Part shown: positions 63,844 through 64,000 of the stretch, piece after piece
Layout of the letters: each line of letters starts with the position of its first letter
How positions within the stretch are numbered: position 1 is the stretch's first letter
From: Kitasatospora sp. Root107
GTDB lineage: Bacteria > Actinomycetota > Actinomycetes > Streptomycetales > Streptomycetaceae
Direction of reading: 5' to 3'
Length of the DNA stretch: 64,000 bases
NCBI RefSeq assembly: GCF_001424875.1
Contig: NZ_LMCT01000001.1
Coordinates: 486,886-550,885, forward strand
Notes under the pieces: model-generated
Told to the model about the DNA's origin: nothing
What the model saw: only the letters and a program-made list of their open reading frames with translations
Database searches by the model: none
Program-made: the position numbers and the translations under genes

Positions 63844-64000
63844 TGCCGCGGACCTCCTCGTGGGCGCCAGCCGCGGGCGTGAGCCGTGTGCCCCGTCCGC
63901 GTGGTGCACTGCTTCGCATCCTAGGTGTCCGGACCCCGCGTGGGCCGGAACTTCGGGTCAACGGCGGGGCCTCCACTGGTACACAACGTTGACGTCAGGG

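Overview
The window is a chromosomal segment of a very GC-rich, mycelial actinomycete of the Streptomycetaceae (Streptomyces or Kitasatospora). Support for this: an HrdD-type group 2 sigma factor, a SepX/GlpR-type division protein, a fused FO synthase (FbiC), an XRE/DUF397 regulator pair, an LAxTG surface protein, many GTG/TTG/CTG starts, and many starts with a TANNNT -10 box 6-8 nt upstream (leaderless transcription). Most of it looks like conserved core chromosome. No integrase, transposase, phage gene, CRISPR array or biosynthetic megasynthase was seen.

Layout. 1-4.7 kb: the end of a zinc-binding-type hypothetical protein, an ECF41-type sigma factor with an NAD(P)-binding oxidoreductase behind it, a membrane-anchored protein, a secreted ricin-type lectin and a metallo-beta-lactamase-fold protein. 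4.8-10.43 kb: a 5.5 kb block with a large secreted subtilisin-like protease and a TrmB/LuxR-type regulator, bounded by two copies of an 83-bp repeat; the right copy abuts tRNA-Ala(CGC). 10.5-15.7 kb: a six-gene minus-strand operon-like array, galU, moeA/glp, moaC, mog, rimJ-like (CTG start), sepX/glpR, whose order recalls the gephyrin-like cell-division locus of Actinobacteria. 15.7-20.3 kb: GGDEF protein, 5-formyl-THF cyclo-ligase, penicillin-acylase-like Ntn hydrolase. 20.3-27.4 kb: K+/H+-type antiporter, MFS transporter behind a PhoP-box-like promoter, FmdB-type zinc ribbon behind a CIRCE-like operator, a shortened SAF-type protein, mscL, hrdD behind a sigma-R-type promoter, PAP2 phosphatase. 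27.6-32.2 kb: MurJ-like flippase, amidase-type wall hydrolase, DUF2568 protein, tRNA-Arg(CCT).

32.4-36.4 kb holds an alpha/beta hydrolase and a coupled PLP synthase/MFS pair with a small membrane protein. 36.6-48 kb is rich in envelope functions: LAxTG surface protein, diacylglycerol-kinase-like/PAP2 pair, APH-type kinase, carboxyltransferase, GT-C glycosyltransferase coupled to a polyprenol-phosphate mannose synthase, YihY protein, and a D,D-carboxypeptidase with a long acidic cytoplasmic tail. 48.2-51.6 kb has a GPP34 protein, the XRE/DUF397 pair and an ADP-ribosylglycohydrolase. 51.8-58 kb has a phosphatase gene relic, two copies of a palindromic intergenic repeat, fbiC (coenzyme F420) and a LolA-like/ABC-2 transporter operon. 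58-63.8 kb has rarD, a divergent qorB-like/hxlR pair and the 2-oxoacid:ferredoxin oxidoreductase genes korA and korB.

The most interesting items are the galU-glp-rimJ-sepX array with its CTG-initiated gene, the tRNA-associated 83-bp repeat pair with a compensatory stem change, the palindromic repeat that supplies the 3' end of a gene, and the CIRCE-like operator before the FmdB-type gene.
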